Positions 60,027-64,000 of a stretch of DNA of 64,000 nt are shown piece by piece. The notes under the pieces were generated by a model. That model searched no databases. It worked only from the letters and a program-made list of their open reading frames with translations, and had not been told where the DNA came from. Numbering within the stretch: the first letter of the stretch is position 1; the number at the start of each line of letters is the position of its first letter. The position numbers and the translations under genes were made by a program. Source of the DNA: Cloeon dipterum. Taxonomy: Eukaryota; Arthropoda; Insecta; Ephemeroptera; Baetidae. The DNA is taken from the NCBI RefSeq assembly GCF_949628265.1, contig NC_088786.1, forward strand, positions 32,199,681 to 32,263,680, read 5' to 3'.

Positions 60027-60127
60027 CCATGAGATCAAAAGCCCAAGTGTGCTTAAATAAAAAAAATCGGTTGAGACTGAAAAATTCCCTCTTGCCTTGA
60101 GACCGATTGTAGGCTTTGATCTCATGG
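60027..60127. repeat. 101-bp imperfect palindrome (hairpin)
   Basis: CCATGAGATCAAAAGCC at the left is matched by GGCTTTGATCTCATGG at the right, giving 16 paired bases with a single unpaired A. An inner AATCGGT / ACCGATT pair closes a loop of about 30 nt. The large asymmetric bulge between the two stems is unlike a miRNA precursor, so a small foldback element is more likely. Confidence 0.6.
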
Positions 60128-60549
60128 TGAGGAGGCTATATTCTCTCCCTAGAATAGAAAGCCGAATCATTTTAAGGGTGCCAAAGTTTCACCCCCTTTT
60201 TGCACCATAAAAAACGTTAAATTTTATAATTGTTGGTGTTTTAATCTCACTGCGCAACGGAATTTAGTGTTTATCACCCTGAAACTACTTCAGTACGTCA
60301 TGGAACGTGAAGACAAGTCGAGCGGTATGCAGTTTTCATAAATGCGACAACTGGAACCCAAAATTTAGTTGTCACACTGTTTTATGATTATGCCAGCCTA
60401 GCTCTTAAAGAAAGCTTAGCTTCTGAACATCAGATTTGCAAAAACTTAATGTTGTTCTACTCATTATGATCTACAACTCGCTGAAAAAGTTTAGTGCAGC
60501 ACAATGCGCAAGAAGGAAAGACAATATTTTACAAAATTCAAAGCGGTGT

Positions 60550-61155
60550 GAAGGAAGCCGGAAAAATGCATCGCGTGCAACCCCGTCCCTCGTCCGAGAA
60601 CCTTTTCCCAAGCCATAAACGACCTGTGCTCGGCTCCTGCGGCAGAAATTACCAACAAAAAATTCATCCCTCGTTAATTTCATCCCCGGCGACGCGCGAG
60701 AACCCTTTTTTGCGGGCAACACCGAGACCGAGAGGTTCACTTTTGCTTTCGGCGTCGGCACGCCGGTGGTGCCCGGGGCGCGGTGGGCCCCGGGGGCCGG
60801 AGGGGCCCCTGCCGCGGCCGATGGAAGGCTGGCTGCGTGTGTCCGTTATGGCGTGGCTGCGACTAGCGGTAGTTTGACTCGCTCGCTCCTCTCCTCTCTT
60901 CGCCGGCGCGCCAGACCCACCTGCTTTAGCCTTACCTGTACCTTCTACCTGCCATATGGGAAGAGAGAAAGAAAGAAAGAGAGAGAGAAAGAGGAGAGCG
61001 GCATCCATCCGTCCGTCCATCCATTCTCGGGGCGGCCGCCGGCATTCTCACTCATTCCTCGCTCGGATTTAGCAGCAGCGAGTGCGTCGCGCGTTTGCTT
61101 CACAGCGAGATTCGTCCCTTTTCACCCCGCCTGACAGCCATGCTGCTTTCGCAAA
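60550..61155 (+). promoter_or_regulatory. GC-rich candidate promoter and untranslated first exon of the gene at 62890
   Basis: A GC/CpG-rich block with purine (60961-60997) and CATCCGTC-type repeats ends at a donor, GCAAA then GTGAGT at 61156. It lies 1.7 kb upstream of a signal-peptide exon with an acceptor on the same strand. This fits promoter plus 5' UTR exon but is not proven. Confidence 0.35.
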
Positions 61156-61510
61156 GTGAGTGCTCACCACCAGTTGAGTGTGCCACCGGCTGCCTGTGAC
61201 ACGAGTGCCTGCGTCCTTTTGTCTTTCGCCACCTGCCGAGCGCTTTGCCCGAAAGAACCTTCTCGCTGAAATCACTCAAAGCCCCAAGGTAGTTTCGTCG
61301 CGAATTTACATATTTCAAATTTACTCTGCACCAAACCCAGCCCTTTTCTAATTTTTTACATTAAAAACCACCCTGATAAATTCAAACCGACTGATTTCTT
61401 GAGTTCATTGAGTCATTTATTTGCAAACGCCGATTGTGAGCAAAAGCGCGTACATTTTTATGAGGCCGCTTCCTGCCCTTGTTAATTCGGAATGTATAGC
61501 ATCCAGGGCA

Positions 61511-61542
<32 letters not shown>
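61511..61542. repeat. (CTTG)n tetranucleotide repeat
   Basis: About six perfect CTTG units within the probable first intron. Confidence 0.88.
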
Positions 61543-62869
61543 CACTACTCGTGCGAATACGCGACTTAATTGCCCGCTCATTAAAAACAATGAGCAGCTC
61601 GCTCGCCACGCCAAAATCGGTGTTGTTCGCAATTATCGCTCCTAACTGCAGCGGCACGCGAAAATTATCGCATCGATTCAATTACAGCCAAAACTGCGCA
61701 AAACCGCACCGATCGCGCGGCAATTTGTAGCCATTAAGTGATTCGAACGGCAGATATTCACATCCTTTTTTCTTGTCACCGCGCGGACGGCGCGTGAATT
61801 ATTGCTGACCTCCTTCTTTCTCTCTTTCTTTATTTCTTACTGACTCATGAGAGCGAATGCCGCTCGTCCACACTGAATACTCGTTCGATACCATTATTGC
61901 TACTTCCTGAAACGCGGAAATTATGTTATTTATAACTCACACAAACGTACTCATTGCGTATGCACGTGCTTCTCGCTCATTCTCGCGCGCGCATTCCTCG
62001 ATCCATCTGCCGCTGCTGGCATCGAGTGCCCTAAATTAAATCGCGCTTGCGCTCAATTATTAGATTATTCAATTTTAACCGTCTAAGATCAAATGATGTT
62101 GAATCATTATTTATTTTAAGGGATAATAAATAAATAAAAGCCATGACCTATGCAGCTAAAATTTGATTAAAAAATCACTCACTCAAATCACCAAGATCTT
62201 GACTATTTTTTAAACTTGTTTATTCTTGCAGATTTTATTTATTTTACAAAACCAGACAAATCCACCAAATTCAGAAAAGTACTGGTGCTCTTTTTGCAGC
62301 TGTGAATTGCTATTATTGCCTGAAATTAATTTATAAAGAGTCAAAAAATCAAGAATTTTAATTCAATTATAATTTTTTGAATATTTATAGGAGAAATACG
62401 AATTACTTCCCCTAGCAGTGACTGGCAAACCAGAAAAACGGAATTTCACGCCGATTTTTGCCTCCGCTCTTTCCGTGAATGAAAGTCCACTTAAAAAGCC
62501 ATACACGAAATCGGTGATGATGCTCTTTTATTTTCCGAATGGACACGGCGGAGCGGCGAGCGTGCGTCTCGTTCATATTATCTCATTTTTCGATTACCGC
62601 TTTTGAGGTCAAAAATGCTCCGAATGTTGCTTGGAGGGGATTCCTCGGCGGCCTCTCTGCCTGCTTCTTGAGCGTCTCCTTCTGAGAAAGCAACAGCAGG
62701 TGCCTGGCCGCGCCGCAGCAGCCGCAAAACAAGAGCTGCTTTTGGTCCTACGCAAATTTAGAATGCTCGCAAAATTGAATAAACCTGAGCTCTAGCTGTG
62801 AGTTCGGTCGAATTCGAAGCTTTCGCTTGATGATTTACGTATTTAATTGCAATTTTCTCTATTTTCCAG

Positions 62870-62952
62870 GTGATTGTTGCTGATCCGAAATGCGTAGTGT
62901 AGGAATTTACCTCTTCGCCGCCGCGGCGGCGTTCTCTGTCGTTTCTTCTGGG
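62870..62952 (+). CDS. Signal-peptide exon of a secreted or membrane protein (gene continues past the window)
   Basis: The acceptor ATTTTCCAG ends at 62869 and a 20-nt leader precedes the ATG at 62890. Twenty-one codons, with a hydrophobic Ala/Val-rich core (IYLFAAAAAFSVVSS), end in Gly before a GTGAGT donor at 62953, phase 0. This is a classical exon-encoded signal peptide: Arg at position 2, a hydrophobic core of about 13, small residues at the end. The frame stays open for another 135 codons downstream, but that part has no domain and follows an excellent donor, so it is read as intron. Nothing further can be said about the product. Confidence 0.6.
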
Positions 62953-64000
62953 GTGAGTACCATTTTTTATTTCATCCTTCGCAAAACCATATATAAAAAA
63001 CGCGTTTGCACCAGAACAAAAATCCGAGATATTTGCCGAAAAAGCGGTGCAATTAAGAAAGGGAGCGATTTAACGGCCTTTGCGGATTGTGCGGCGCTGA
63101 ACGATTCATTGAGTGGCGGAACTGCTTGGCCATTGAAATTCCAGGCGAGACTGCTGAACGAAAGAAGGGCTCCTTTACACGTGTTCTCAAATGTGTGCCG
63201 CTGGCTGCATGCCTCGCTCGCTCGCTTGCTCGCTGCTGCGAAGGTACCTGTGCCCGGCCGTGTACCTGACAAGTGTGACGCCAGCTATACAGAGCGAAAA
63301 TTAACCGACCCGCAAAACGAATCTCGTCTTTCGTGCGTGTGTGTATGCACAAGACATTGAAGCGAATGCTCCTATTCAAAGTATTATTTCAATAAGAACA
63401 TTATTTGCAATGGACCCTGGTAATCAAGTAATCGTTAAATCAAAACACTCAAATCTTTTAGAATTAAAAATAAACATTTTAAAAACGAATTACAAAGTGA
63501 GTCGAGTTGGAAGCGCTTTTTGTGCTTAACATATAGGAAAAAATATCAATAAAAGCTTCTTGGAACTGAGGCAGACAATTTGGAATAGTCCACCTTGATC
63601 TGGAATCGGTTTAATGGAATGAGGCGAAAGAGTTTATCTTGAAAATTGAGTTGCATCTCGTTTGGCGGGAGCAATTGATTTGAATTAGTGCGATTAGCCT
63701 CCTTTGCGTCTCTAATCGCACTCGCCTTGACCAGCACTCTGCGATGCAGGCGAGCCGCGCCTCGAGACCGATTTTTCTGCCCATTGTTCGAGCAAACGCG
63801 CTCGGAAACAAAGCACAAAATTAAATTCAATAAAGCGCTTCGGCTGTAAAAATAAACTTTACTGCCTCCGCTCCTAATTCGCTTTACTGCGTGTTATCTC
63901 TTGCACTCTGTCTCTTTCCTGCTGACGTGCTCCAAAGCCGCAAAGAGCAACAAACGCCGTGCTCATCACGCCGCGAAAACACACCAAATTTATGTATAAA
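62953..64000 (+). other. Probable intron of the signal-peptide gene
   Basis: No second exon with matching phase was recognised before the window ends. Short AT-rich and GC-rich patches alternate. Confidence 0.35.

Noticed and set aside
60027-60127. miRNA precursor
   Set aside because: The two stems are separated by a large one-sided bulge and the loop is about 30 nt, so no continuous duplex of about 22 bp exists for Dicer processing.
61511-61542. CRISPR-like short repeats
   Set aside because: They are contiguous CTTG units without spacers, an ordinary microsatellite in a eukaryotic genome.
62890-63360. 156-codon open frame from the signal-peptide ATG
   Set aside because: After 21 codons it runs through an excellent GTGAGT donor into sequence with no domain and irregular composition; the remainder is intron read-through.

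Overview
The window is animal nuclear DNA, almost certainly from a winged insect. The genes have many short introns with GT..AG ends, simple repeats are abundant, AT-rich spacers alternate with GC-rich islands, and the gene set includes a Plus-C-type odorant-binding protein, a PTTH-like neurohormone, a Shaw potassium channel and the NALCN channel narrow abdomen. The species cannot be named from the sequence. All exon joins below were read by eye from splice signals, reading-frame continuity and remembered family patterns. No alignment or search was run.

Layout, left to right. (1) 374-640, minus: last coding exon of an unrecognised gene. (2) ~2112-6967, plus: SLC35D/fringe-connection-like nucleotide-sugar transporter. 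Both of its visible introns carry a small hAT-like element with an exact 8-bp target duplication. (3) 8162-11950, plus: hexosaminidase D-like GH20 enzyme with an N-terminal membrane anchor, 8 coding exons, 637 aa. (4) 14286-16091, plus: 12-cysteine odorant-binding-like protein, 7 exons, 329 aa. (5) 25554-20349, minus: Shaw (Kv3) channel, 6 coding exons, 539 aa, with about 4 kb of AT-rich probable 3' UTR reaching toward gene 4. (6) 44185-33831, minus: narrow abdomen (NALCN), 25 coding exons, 1761 aa, with an EEKE filter. It shows a 54-nt stop-free intron, a GC-AG intron and a tandem acceptor. (7) 48785-50188, plus: PTTH-like cystine-knot hormone, 3 exons, 166 aa, with a TATA promoter. (8) 62890-62952, plus: signal-peptide exon of a secreted or membrane protein that continues beyond the window.

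The right third (50.2-62.9 kb) has almost no coding signal. It holds simple repeats, GC-rich islands, possible untranslated first exons, a retroposon-like scar and a 101-bp hairpin. Two neuronal membrane-excitability channels (na, then Shaw) lie head-to-tail on the minus strand. The PTTH-like gene is divergent from na across about 4.6 kb. I saw no tRNA, rRNA or CRISPR array.

The less ordinary items are the PTTH-like gene lacking the usual last cysteine, the intron irregularities in na, and the hAT-like elements. None amounts to a clearly new biological system.
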